From assembly GCA_017502865.1 (NCBI GenBank), contig JAFVUD010000006.1, positions 253,832 to 296,165 on the forward strand: a DNA stretch of 42,334 bases, given 5' to 3'. This DNA is from Alphaproteobacteria bacterium (GTDB taxonomy: Bacteria > Pseudomonadota > Alphaproteobacteria > Rs-D84). The position numbers and the translations under genes are program-made. Positions 1 to 6,633 of this stretch are shown here, one piece after another; position 1 is the first letter of the stretch; the number at the start of each line of letters is the position of its first letter. Below the pieces are notes generated by a model, which ran no database searches, was not told the DNA's origin, and saw only the letters and a list, made by a program, of their open reading frames with translations.

Positions 1-1
1 T

Positions 2-838
2 GCATGTATCCCGACAACGTGGGGTGGTGGTGGTACCAAAAAATGGCCGGCATGTTTGGCAAATTGGCCGTTTTCGATGAAAACGACAAATCTGGCGGCG
101 GGTGATGAATTTGAAATGCTGTTTAATTTTGGGGGCACAGCGTATGTTGATTGGGGGGATGGAACGTACAATACATATTCTGTGAACAGTGGATTGGGTG
201 ATGTTGTGGCATCACATACATATGAAACAGCAGGTGAATATACCATTAAATTAGCAGCAAAGCCGACAATGTATTATGATGGTACAGGGGCGACAACATT
301 TTATGTGGCGTCAACGGATTTGATTGCCAGTCTGGATGGCAGTTTAGGTGCCGTGTTCCCAACGTTGGCAGATGGGTCGAATCCTGTGTTCTTAGAAACA
401 TTTGCAGGAACAATAAATTTGACGACGGTTCCAGAAACGTTGTTTAGTGGTATCACTGGCACGGCAAAGCCATATATGTTCTATGGTACATTTATGGATT
501 CAGGGTTGACGGAAATTCCAACGTATTTATTTGCGGGTATAACAACGCCGGCAGAATCTATGTTTGAATCTACATTTGATAATTGTACGGCACTGGAAAC
601 AATTCCAGAAAATCTGTTCTTGGATTTGCAATTAGGGCAGACGCCGCCAACAAATATGTTTAAGTACATGTTTGCGGGATGTTCAGGGCTGCATGGCGAA
701 TCAGCAAAGATAAATGGAATGTATTTGTATGATGAATATGCAAATACAACGGGTGTATTCGAAGGGATGTATTTGGATTGCGCTGGATTGACAGACTATG
801 CAAATATCCCAATGTCGTGGAAGTCACAAGCAGAATAA
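2..838 (+). CDS. BspA/PKD-type surface protein, 3' part
   Basis: The reading frame is already open at the window edge, so this is the C-terminal part of a longer protein; a TTG at 56 is an unlikely start. Near the front is a PKD-like stretch, 'VDWGDGTYNTY' followed by 'HTYETAGEYTIKL', which resembles the beta-sandwich repeats of cell-surface proteins. After it come repeats of the BspA (DUF285-like) leucine-rich type, such as 'MFESTFDNCTALETIPENLF' and 'MFAGCSGL'. Such proteins are usually exported and face the host or other cells. No C-terminal anchor is visible. A strong intrinsic terminator follows the stop codon. The family assignment is by pattern only, and the function is unknown. Confidence 0.6.
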   Translation, partial: ACIPTTWGGGGTKKWPACLANWPFSMKTTNLAAGDEFEMLFNFGGTAYVDWGDGTYNTYSVNSGLGDVVASHTYETAGEYTIKLAAKPTMYYDGTGATTFYVASTDLIASLDGSLGAVFPTLADGSNPVFLETFAGTINLTTVPETLFSGITGTAKPYMFYGTFMDSGLTEIPTYLFAGITTPAESMFESTFDNCTALETIPENLFLDLQLGQTPPTNMFKYMFAGCSGLHGESAKINGMYLYDEYANTTGVFEGMYLDCAGLTDYANIPMSWKSQAE

Positions 839-844
839 GCAAAT

Positions 845-866
845 CGCCCCGCACGGGGCGGTTTTT
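845..866 (+). terminator. Intrinsic terminator
   Basis: The stem CGCCCC/GGGGCG (845-850 and 855-860) with a GCAC loop is followed by a T-run. It ends the surface-protein gene just upstream. Confidence 0.85.
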
Positions 867-900
867 ATTTTTTGTATGTGGAACAAAATCAAAGGAAAAA

Positions 901-928
901 TTGCAAATCTGGATTTTTATGATATATT
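901..928 (+). promoter_or_regulatory. Putative ppa promoter
   Basis: TTGCAA (901-906) and TATATT (923-928) are separated by 16 bases, 26 bases ahead of the pyrophosphatase start. It lies directly after the upstream terminator. Assigned by sigma-70 consensus only. Confidence 0.5.
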
Positions 929-954
929 CTGTCCAACATCAAAAGAGGTTATTT

Positions 955-1497
955 ATGACATTAGAAAAATTGGCACCAGGTAAGTTGCCACCAAAAAAAA
1001 TGAATGCGATTATCGAAATTCCTGAAAATGGACATGTGAAATATGAAATTGATAAAGAAACGGGTTTGTTAAAGGTGGACAGAATTCTGCATGCACCAAT
1101 GGCATATCCTGCGAACTATGGTTATTTCCCGGGAACACTGGGGGACGATGGTGACCCGTTGGATTGTGTGGTTGTTTGTAATGCACCGCTGCGTCCAGGG
1201 GTGCTGATTGAAGTGCGACCAATTGGTGCGTTATTGATGGAAGACCAGGCCGGTGGTGATGAAAAGATTATCTGTGTGCCACGTGATAAAATTGACCCAT
1301 ACTATGAAAAAACAGAATTTGTTGAACAGTTGCCAGAAATTTTGCGGTCTAAAATCGAATATTTCTTTTTGCATTATAAAGATTTACAGCCAAATTCATG
1401 GTCTAAAATTCTGGGGTGGGCCGACCGGGCAACTGCGGATAAGTTGATTATGGACAGTATTGACAGATACTGGGCACGTAAACGTGAATTGCAATAA
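955..1497 (+). CDS. ppa: Inorganic pyrophosphatase (family I)
   Basis: This soluble cytoplasmic enzyme hydrolyses pyrophosphate to two phosphates and so pulls biosynthetic reactions forward. The 180-aa product has the usual family I length. The metal-binding signature appears as 'GDDGDPLDCVV', with the three aspartates expected to hold Mg2+, preceded by 'YPANYGYFPGTL'. The frame is open upstream to 778, but the ATG at 955 follows an AGAGG-type ribosome site and gives the normal family N-terminus ('MTLEKLAPGKLPP'). The upstream extension would run through a terminator and promoter. The next gene starts 26 bases downstream and may be co-transcribed. Confidence 0.95.
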   Translation: MTLEKLAPGKLPPKKMNAIIEIPENGHVKYEIDKETGLLKVDRILHAPMAYPANYGYFPGTLGDDGDPLDCVVVCNAPLRPGVLIEVRPIGALLMEDQAGGDEKIICVPRDKIDPYYEKTEFVEQLPEILRSKIEYFFLHYKDLQPNSWSKILGWADRATADKLIMDSIDRYWARKRELQ

Positions 1498-1523
1498 ATC
1501 ATAAAAACAAACAGGGGTACCAC

Positions 1524-2471
1524 ATGAACGCAACAAAGGTAAAAACAAAACGTGAAAATATGTTAAGAACCATTGCTGCACATGTGGTGTCTTGGTTTGT
1601 GCCACGTGCCAATCGACGCCAGGTTCGTGTTAATATTTTGTTTGGGGTACGGCGTATTAAACGTGCGTTAAAGGCAGAGCCAGGACGTACATTTCCACAT
1701 AATTTGGCAATTGTGGCAATTGCACGTAACGAAGGACGCTATTTCCAGGAATGGATTGAATATCACAGGATAATGGGTGTTGAAAAATTCTTGGTTTATG
1801 ATAACGAATCGACAGATAATACATTCGATGTGTTAAAACCGTATATTGATTCGGGTGTGGTGGAATATTTTTATGTGCGTGGTGATAAACTGCAAAAGGC
1901 TGCATATGATCATGCACTGGGCTATGGCAAGGATAAATTTCGTTGGTTGGCGTTTATTGATTTGGATGAATTTATTGTGCCATTGAAACATGAATCGATT
2001 CCAGATTTCTTGTCTGGTTTTTCGGCAGATGTTGCACAGATTTTTATGAAATGGAAACTGTACGGCAGTTCTGGACACGTTCAACGGCCAGATGGTTTGG
2101 TAATTGAAAACTATAAATACGCCAAGGCAGATAATTCAGCGGAAGCAAACAAAGTTATCGTAAACCCACGTTTGGCATTGAAATGTTATTCGCCACATGT
2201 GTTCCATGTGGTTGGGCGGTCTGTGGATGAATTGGGAAATACGGTGCGGGCCAGTAATGTGTTGCCAGTGACCCAGAATGTAATTCGTGTGAATCATTAT
2301 CGCTGTAAATCGTGGCAGGATTCACAAGAAAAGCACAACAAAGGTGATGCTTTCTTTGGCAAAAACTATGTGCGATATACACGGGCTGATTTCGACAGGT
2401 TTGATACAAATGAAGTTGTTGATAACACAATGGATAAATTTGTGAAATCTGTTAAACAGGCGTGTAAATAA
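1524..2471 (+). CDS. Glycosyltransferase, GT92/GT2-like
   Basis: The 315-aa protein has the pattern of the Glyco_transf_92 / Glyco_tranf_2_4 families. 'AIVAIARNEGRYFQEWIEYH' starts the nucleotide-sugar fold, 'FLVYDNESTDNTFDVL' follows, and 'FIDLDEFIVPL' carries the DxD-type metal and sugar-nucleotide motif (around residue 150). Such enzymes transfer a sugar to a surface polysaccharide or lipid. The acceptor cannot be told from the sequence and no other glycan genes are adjacent. There is no signal peptide or clear membrane segment, so it probably acts at the cytoplasmic face. The start ATG at 1524 follows an AGGGG-like ribosome site. Confidence 0.75.
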   Translation: MNATKVKTKRENMLRTIAAHVVSWFVPRANRRQVRVNILFGVRRIKRALKAEPGRTFPHNLAIVAIARNEGRYFQEWIEYHRIMGVEKFLVYDNESTDNTFDVLKPYIDSGVVEYFYVRGDKLQKAAYDHALGYGKDKFRWLAFIDLDEFIVPLKHESIPDFLSGFSADVAQIFMKWKLYGSSGHVQRPDGLVIENYKYAKADNSAEANKVIVNPRLALKCYSPHVFHVVGRSVDELGNTVRASNVLPVTQNVIRVNHYRCKSWQDSQEKHNKGDAFFGKNYVRYTRADFDRFDTNEVVDNTMDKFVKSVKQACK

Positions 2472-2475
2472 TAAC

Positions 2476-2503
2476 TTGCGTTATTGAAATAGATTTTTAT
2501 AAT
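2476..2503 (+). promoter_or_regulatory. Putative efp promoter
   Basis: A perfect -10 TATAAT (2498-2503) lies 16 bases after a weak -35, TTGCGT (2476-2481), and 28 bases ahead of the efp ATG. Confidence 0.5.
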
Positions 2504-2530
2504 CGTAAAGAAATTTAAAGAGGTATAAAT

Positions 2531-3100
2531 ATGGCATCATATATTGCAAATGATATGCGTGTGGGTTGGGTAATTGCACACAATGGTAAACGTTATTCTG
2601 TGACATCTATTACCAAGGTTAAGCCTGGTAAGGGTGGTGCGTTTGTTCAGGCAGACCTGCGTGATATCGATTCGGGTAACAAGGGTGGTGATCGCTGGCG
2701 TGCAGAAGACAAAGTTGAAAAGTTGATGGTTGAAGATTTTGAATGTCAGTATCTGTATTCAGATGCAGAAAGTGCATTCTTTATGAATCTGTCAGACTAT
2801 GAACAGTTCACAATGCCAATTGATTCATTGGGCGAAATGACAAAATTCTTGGTTCCAGAAATGTCTGTTAAGGCAAACTTTGTCGAAGGTCAGCCTGTAT
2901 CCATTTCTTTGCCAAAGACAGTTATTGCAACCGTTGAAGAAACAGAACCTGCATTAAAAGGTCAAACTGTTTCATCCAGTGGTGGTAAGCCAGCCATCTT
3001 GGACAATGGTGTTCGTGTTCAGGTTCCTTTGTTCATTGAACAGGGTGAAAAGATTGTTGTAAATACGGAAACCCTGGAATATGTTGAACGTGCAAAATAA
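2531..3100 (+). CDS. efp: Elongation factor P
   Basis: EF-P binds between the P and E sites of ribosomes stalled on polyproline and promotes peptide-bond formation. The 189-aa length and three-domain layout fit the family. The loop 'VKPGKGGAFVQ' places a lysine at residue 34, the position modified (for example beta-lysylated) in Escherichia coli. No modification genes (epmA/epmB) are in this window. AGAGG at 2519-2523 precedes the ATG. The last base of the stop codon is also the first base of palindromic repeat copy A, so transcription probably ends there. Confidence 0.95.
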   Translation: MASYIANDMRVGWVIAHNGKRYSVTSITKVKPGKGGAFVQADLRDIDSGNKGGDRWRAEDKVEKLMVEDFECQYLYSDAESAFFMNLSDYEQFTMPIDSLGEMTKFLVPEMSVKANFVEGQPVSISLPKTVIATVEETEPALKGQTVSSSGGKPAILDNGVRVQVPLFIEQGEKIVVNTETLEYVERAK

Positions 3101-3193
3101 ATTATAATAATTCATCTAAAAGCAAATCGGGCATCTCATGTAGCGTCTGTACACTACGATGCCCGATTTGTTTTTATCTAAATCATTCTAATT
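3100..3193. repeat. Palindromic repeat, copy A
   Basis: This is the first copy of a dispersed element. The outer stem AAATCGGGCATC (3124-3135) pairs perfectly with GATGCCCGATTT (3158-3169). It encloses the constant core, in which GTAG (3140-3143) pairs with CTAC (3154-3157). The flanks, AATTATAATAATTCATCT on the left and ATCTAAATCATTCTAATT on the right, form an imperfect inverted repeat (17 of 22 positions when counted with adjoining bases). A T-run follows the stem, so the RNA would be a strong intrinsic terminator for efp. Confidence 0.85.
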
Positions 3194-3210
3194 TGTTTTA
3201 TTTATTTGCC

Positions 3211-3301
3211 GATAATAATTCATCTAAAAGCGGTGCCGGCAATTCATGTAGCGTTTGTACACTACATTGCCGGCACTACTTTTATCTAAATCATTCTAAT
3301 T
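3211..3301. repeat. Palindromic repeat, copy B
   Basis: This second copy is in tandem with copy A, about 17 bases on. The outer stem is GTGCCGGCAAT (3233-3243) with ATTGCCGGCAC (3266-3276), a different sequence from copy A but again perfectly paired. The core at 3247-3265 reads TGTAGCGTTTGTACACTAC. The right flank overlaps the stop codon of the leftward aldolase gene (3298-3296). Copies A and B therefore sit between two convergent genes and could end both transcripts. Confidence 0.85.
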
Positions 3302-4243
3302 TATTTTATTTTCACTGCCCATGATGTTGCGGATTTCGTCGATGCATGTTTGGGTCATTAATCGCTGGGCCGCCCCCAGGTATTCACGTGGGTTAAAGTT
3401 TTCTGGTTTTTCGTTTAGTGATTGGCGTATGGCGGCGGTGGTGGCCAGTCTTAAATCACTGTCTACATTGATTTTGCAGATGTTCATTTTTGTGGCATGG
3501 CGCAGTTGTTCGGTTGATATGCCACGGGCATTTTTCATTTGGCCACCGTTTTCGTTTATAATTTTTATTAAGTGTTCGGGGATACTGGATGCACCATGTA
3601 ATACCAATGGAAAGTTTGGCATGCGTTTTGCAACGTCGGCCAAGATGTCAAAACGCAGTTCTTCGGTGTCGTTTTTGCGTTTGTATGCACCGTGACTGGT
3701 GCCGATGGCGATTGCCAATGAATCAATGTTTGTTGCAGATACAAATTTTTCAACATCATCTGGGTTGGTGTAACTGGAATCTGTGCCGAATGTGTTTTCA
3801 TCTTCGATGCCGGCCAGGGTTCCCAGTTCTGCTTCGACAGAAACATTGAATTTGTGTGCGTGGTTGGCGACCTGTTTAGAAATTTCGATGTTTTCTGCAA
3901 ATGGTAATTTGCTGGCATCAATCATGACAGATGAAAACCCCAGTTCTATTGCGTGGGTACACGCATCAAAAGATGAACCGTGATCCAGGTGTAGTGCAAT
4001 TTTTTCATCTGGTTTTATGTTGGCACCACGTATCATGCCCATCAGCATGTCGGCCCCCATATATTTTAATGCAGATTCAGACACGGCCAGAATAACGGGG
4101 CTGTGCGTTTCGCGGGCGGCGGACATTATTGCGTTCAGGGTTTCCGTATTGTAAAAATTAAACGCAGGTACCGCATAGTTGCGGGCAATTGCATCTGTGA
4201 ATATGTCGTGGGTGTTTATTAATCCAAAATCTGAGTATTTCAT
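3296..4243 (-). CDS. fba: Class II fructose-bisphosphate aldolase
   Basis: This cytoplasmic Zn enzyme cleaves fructose-1,6-bisphosphate into dihydroxyacetone phosphate and glyceraldehyde-3-phosphate, or runs in reverse in gluconeogenesis. The 315-aa product carries 'IALHLDHGSSFDACTHAIEL' (Zn-binding His and catalytic Asp), 'VEAELGTLAGIED', and 'LVLHGASSIPE' with a second metal-binding His. The frame is open to 4450. The ATG at 4243 was chosen because AGGA lies seven bases upstream and 'MKYSDFGLINTHDIF' is the family N-terminus. Related enzymes of this fold (GatY/KbaY) act on tagatose-bisphosphate, so the substrate is likely but not proven. The last residues and stop codon lie in or next to repeat copy B. 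Confidence 0.88.
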   Translation of the reverse strand: MKYSDFGLINTHDIFTDAIARNYAVPAFNFYNTETLNAIMSAARETHSPVILAVSESALKYMGADMLMGMIRGANIKPDEKIALHLDHGSSFDACTHAIELGFSSVMIDASKLPFAENIEISKQVANHAHKFNVSVEAELGTLAGIEDENTFGTDSSYTNPDDVEKFVSATNIDSLAIAIGTSHGAYKRKNDTEELRFDILADVAKRMPNFPLVLHGASSIPEHLIKIINENGGQMKNARGISTEQLRHATKMNICKINVDSDLRLATTAAIRQSLNEKPENFNPREYLGAAQRLMTQTCIDEIRNIMGSENKIN

Positions 4244-4262
4244 ATTAAATCCTTTTGCTGTG

Positions 4263-4271
4263 ATTATATCA
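4263..4271 (-). promoter_or_regulatory. Extended -10 promoter of fba
   Basis: On the minus strand the sequence reads TGATATAAT, a perfect TATAAT with the TGn extension, about 20 bases ahead of the fba ATG. No good -35 is visible, which is typical of extended -10 promoters. Confidence 0.6.
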
Positions 4272-4311
4272 TAAAATGTGGATTTTGTGGGATTTTTTGT
4301 GTTAGTGGGGC

Positions 4312-4341
4312 TTGACAATGGGTTGATTTGTGCAACAATAA
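4312..4341 (+). promoter_or_regulatory. Putative promoter of the lipoprotein gene
   Basis: A perfect -35, TTGACA (4312-4317), is followed after 18 bases by a weak -10, CAATAA. The lipoprotein ATG is about 50 bases downstream. Confidence 0.4.
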
Positions 4342-4392
4342 AAGCAAAGTCGGGGGCTGGACAGAGATTGAACCACAGGCAAGGGGCAAATA

Positions 4393-4719
4393 ATGAAAAA
4401 AGTTTTGGTTTCTGTTTTGGCGTTGGTTGCATTGGCCGGGTGCAGTGCATACTATGATTATTACAAGGGCGGCGTTCGTTATACCCAGGATGGCGAAGAT
4501 TGCATTTTCTATTCTGCGGAACGTGGCCGTCATTTCAGCGGTGATATTCGTTCGTTGGATATGGATAAAAAAATCGTTTATCGTAATACACGCTGCCGTG
4601 ATTTGTATCTGGATGATAATGCAGGCCAAGCGGCACGTTATAACCGTGTTATTATTGCACCGGCTGCAAAGAAATCATGTGGCTGTGCAAAATCGTGCAA
4701 GTATGTAAAAGTGAACTAA
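4393..4719 (+). CDS. Small Cys-rich lipoprotein
   Basis: The 108-aa product begins with 'MKKVLVSVLALVALAGCSAY', a lipoprotein signal with lipobox LAGC; Cys17 would be lipidated. The mature part is about 90 residues with several Cys, including a 'CGCAKSC' cluster near the C-terminus, so disulfides or metal binding are possible. No family was recognised. It is divergent from fba, has its own promoter and is followed by a strong terminator, so it appears to be a single-gene unit. The inner- or outer-membrane location cannot be decided. Confidence 0.75.
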   Translation: MKKVLVSVLALVALAGCSAYYDYYKGGVRYTQDGEDCIFYSAERGRHFSGDIRSLDMDKKIVYRNTRCRDLYLDDNAGQAARYNRVIIAPAAKKSCGCAKSCKYVKVN

Positions 4720-4727
4720 AGACACAG

Positions 4728-4750
4728 ACCCGCCGATGGCGGGTTTTTTT
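4728..4750 (+). terminator. Intrinsic terminator
   Basis: ACCCGCC (4728-4734), loop GAT, GGCGGGT (4738-4744), then seven T. It ends the lipoprotein transcript. Confidence 0.9.
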
Positions 4751-4763
4751 GTTAGTTATTTGT

Positions 4764-4792
4764 TTGAAATGCGTTTGCTTTTGTGATAAAAT
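4764..4792 (+). promoter_or_regulatory. Promoter of the pilin-like gene
   Basis: TTGAAA (4764-4769), a 17-base spacer ending in TGTGA, and TAAAAT (4787-4792). The same layout, including TTTTGTGATA, is seen ahead of the outer-membrane protein gene at 12189. Confidence 0.7.
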
Positions 4793-4818
4793 ATTCATAA
4801 CAGGAAAAGGGGTTTTAC

Positions 4819-5202
4819 ATGAAAAAACAGTTTTTGAAAATCGCATTTGCAGCGATCAGTTCGCTGGTTGTTGTGTCGGGGGCAATGGCTGCATCGGGCC
4901 AGGGCACAATTGCAAGTAATGCAGATATGTGTGTATTTATCAAAGAATTCCAGGGTATTTTCAAAATGTTGCGTACGCTGGCATTCTTGGGGGCTGGGTT
5001 CACGATTGCTGGTTGGGCATGGGGCTGGATTTCCAAGCCAGATGAAATCAAGGTTGAAGATTTGGTAAAGAAAAAAGGTTTGCCAATGTTGATTGGATTT
5101 ATCCTGTTGTTCGGTATTGGTACAGTATTGCAACTGTTAAGTACAGCAGGTGGTTTGAAAACATTGGGTATTGATTGTCCTGCAATCTTTACAGGTTGGT
5201 AA
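4819..5202 (+). CDS. VirB2/TrbC-like pilin, orphan
   Basis: The 127-aa product has a signal peptide (residues 1 to about 25, ending 'SGAMAA'), a short soluble stretch with one Cys, and two hydrophobic helices: 'TLAFLGAGFTIAGWAWGW' and 'GLPMLIGFILLFGIGTVLQL'. A small charged loop, 'KPDEIKVEDLVKKKG', lies between them. This is the layout of VirB2/TrbC pilins, the major subunits of type IV secretion pili. No other secretion gene is nearby and it has its own promoter and terminator. It could serve a secretion locus elsewhere or be a stand-alone membrane protein. The family call rests on topology and small size. Confidence 0.6.
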   Translation: MKKQFLKIAFAAISSLVVVSGAMAASGQGTIASNADMCVFIKEFQGIFKMLRTLAFLGAGFTIAGWAWGWISKPDEIKVEDLVKKKGLPMLIGFILLFGIGTVLQLLSTAGGLKTLGIDCPAIFTGW

Positions 5203-5220
5203 ACCGTTGTTTGAATTTGA

Positions 5221-5251
5221 AAGATGCGTCCAGAAATGGGCGCATCTTTTT
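5221..5251. terminator. Bidirectional terminator
   Basis: AAGATGCG (5221-5228) pairs with CGCATCTT (5241-5248), followed by T on the plus strand. The A-rich left arm also gives a short U-run for the leftward DinD-like gene that ends at 5252. Confidence 0.8.
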
Positions 5252-6154
5252 TTATCGGTTGTTTATGTTGACTGGGGCGTATTGTCTTGTAAAATCGCGT
5301 ACTAATTTTTTATATTCGGTTTCAATAACGTTAATTGGTTTTTTGTAAAAGTCTTGTTCAGGGGTAATGTGATAATCGGCATGCATTTTGCGACGTGCTG
5401 TCAGTAATTCGTTTTGGAATATCAAAGAGAATGAATGAAAATCTTGGGTGTGGGCAAATCTGAATTTGGTTAATGCACTGTCGATTGCGTGACGGCGTGC
5501 ATGCATTGATATTGCACCCATGTTGTCGGCCAATGCACGATTGGCAGGCATTTGATAAGTGTTGCGAATGTAATCTGTTTCTGTGCCGCCAAAGAATGTT
5601 TTGTGGCTTTCGTGGTGGAATAATGCAATGTTTGCGTCCAGACGTTTTAACAGGCCGGCCAGTTGGCGTTCAGATGCACGCAGGCGTTCACGTTGATATA
5701 TGCGTGCAAAACTGTATGATGTGTCGTAAATGTCTTTGAATTTGGCGTTTGGCATCAAGAAATACGTGCGTGTGAAAATCAACTGCGGGATATCACGGAA
5801 CATGCAAAAACACGTATAACGACTTAATTTGATGTCGTTGCCTGTTTTGGTGATTTTTGAAAATGGCGGATGTGGACTGTATATCGTGTATTTGCGTGAT
5901 GTAAAAGTGGTGTGCTGTTTCAAGAATTCGTATGGCGTAATATTCTTGGCAGGGGTGCTGTCGAATTTGCGATAAACATGGTCGTGTGGTTGTTCGATAT
6001 CAAATGTTGGACAACGGAATAGGTTATACAAATCAGAATAATACCAATATTCGGCATCGTTTTGAATTGGGTTGAACAATGTTTGTTCTTCGTAGACCCG
6101 GTGGCGTGATTCGCATAATGAATTAAAGATGATTTCTTTGCTGGGGTACGCCAT
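5252..6154 (-). CDS. DinD-like protein
   Basis: The 300-aa protein is similar, by my reading, to E. coli DinD (DNA damage-inducible protein D). Matching landmarks in order are 'NDIKLSRYTCFCMF' (DinD has KDIVLSRYACYL), 'TYFLMPN' (TYFAIQT), 'ALFHHESHKTFFGG' (AIFQNHGYQGLYGG) and 'RALADNMGAISMHARRHAI' (ILDHMGSTELAANLFRA). DinD belongs to the LexA regulon and inhibits RecA-mediated strand exchange. Whether this homologue does the same is inference. It is the second gene of an operon, 15 bases after a ribbon-helix-helix regulator, and is cytoplasmic. No LexA-type box was noticed. Confidence 0.55.
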   Translation of the reverse strand: MAYPSKEIIFNSLCESRHRVYEEQTLFNPIQNDAEYWYYSDLYNLFRCPTFDIEQPHDHVYRKFDSTPAKNITPYEFLKQHTTFTSRKYTIYSPHPPFSKITKTGNDIKLSRYTCFCMFRDIPQLIFTRTYFLMPNAKFKDIYDTSYSFARIYQRERLRASERQLAGLLKRLDANIALFHHESHKTFFGGTETDYIRNTYQMPANRALADNMGAISMHARRHAIDSALTKFRFAHTQDFHSFSLIFQNELLTARRKMHADYHITPEQDFYKKPINVIETEYKKLVRDFTRQYAPVNINNR

Positions 6155-6169
6155 GATAAATCCATTTGG

Positions 6170-6394
6170 TTATTTGTTTTCTTCTATATTCGCCAGTGAG
6201 AATAATACAGATGAAATCAGTGATTGATAGGGGACGTGTTGGGCCTCGGCCAGTTCTTTGATTTTGTCCAGAACAGGGCGTGGAATACGCATGTTTATGA
6301 CACAGTCTGATTTGTTAAACGCCTTGTATGCGGCGTATTCTTTCAGCAATGTTTCAATATTCATAACGAATAATTGTTGCATTACGTTTGGCAT
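6170..6394 (-). CDS. Ribbon-helix-helix (CopG-like) regulator
   Basis: This 74-aa protein ends in a ribbon-helix-helix pattern: 'CVINMRIPRPVLDKIKEL' (strand and first helix) and 'HVPYQSLISSVLFSL' (second helix). It resembles CopG/BrnA-type antitoxins, which bind operators as dimers. The frame is open to 6412, but the ATG at 6394 follows AGGAG (6406-6402) at good spacing. It is the first gene of a leftward operon with the DinD-like gene, and a perfect inverted repeat overlaps the promoter -10. Autoregulation is therefore likely. It could be an antitoxin, with the DinD-like protein as partner, but no toxin fold was recognised. Confidence 0.75.
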   Translation of the reverse strand: MPNVMQQLFVMNIETLLKEYAAYKAFNKSDCVINMRIPRPVLDKIKELAEAQHVPYQSLISSVLFSLANIEENK

Positions 6395-6430
6395 GTGCAA
6401 GCTCCTATACATGGTACAATACTGCTGTAC

Positions 6431-6467
6431 TTACAATGAACTATACCATTGTAAATACAATTGTCAA
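6431..6467 (-). promoter_or_regulatory. Promoter and operator of the RHH-DinD operon
   Basis: On the minus strand a perfect -35 TTGACA (6467-6462) and TATAGT (6445-6440) are 16 bases apart. The inverted repeat TTACAATG (6431-6438), eight bases, CATTGTAA (6447-6454) is perfect and is centred on the -10. A further palindrome, ACAATTGT (6457-6464), overlaps the -35. This is a classic autorepressor site. The rest of 6413-6573 shows only further ATTGTAA-like half sites. Confidence 0.75.
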
Positions 6468-6573
6468 TACAAATATATTTACGTCTGTAATCACGATTGT
6501 AATGGCGGTTATGTGGTCGTGTGTATTGTGGTGGTTTTTAGGGACTTTTTATCAATTGGGAACAGAATTAGAT

Positions 6574-6601
6574 TTGATTTTTGTGTTTAATCATATAAAA
6601 T
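6574..6601 (+). promoter_or_regulatory. Putative tolB promoter
   Basis: TTGATT (6574-6579), 16 bases, TAAAAT (6596-6601), 32 bases ahead of the tolB ATG. Confidence 0.45.
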
Positions 6602-6633
6602 TGGCGTATATATAAAGGGAAAGGATTAGAAAT

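Noticed and set aside
3100..3301. Riboswitch or simple terminator only
   Set aside because: The elements lie after stop codons rather than in leaders, and their conserved core and terminal inverted repeats exceed what a plain terminator needs.
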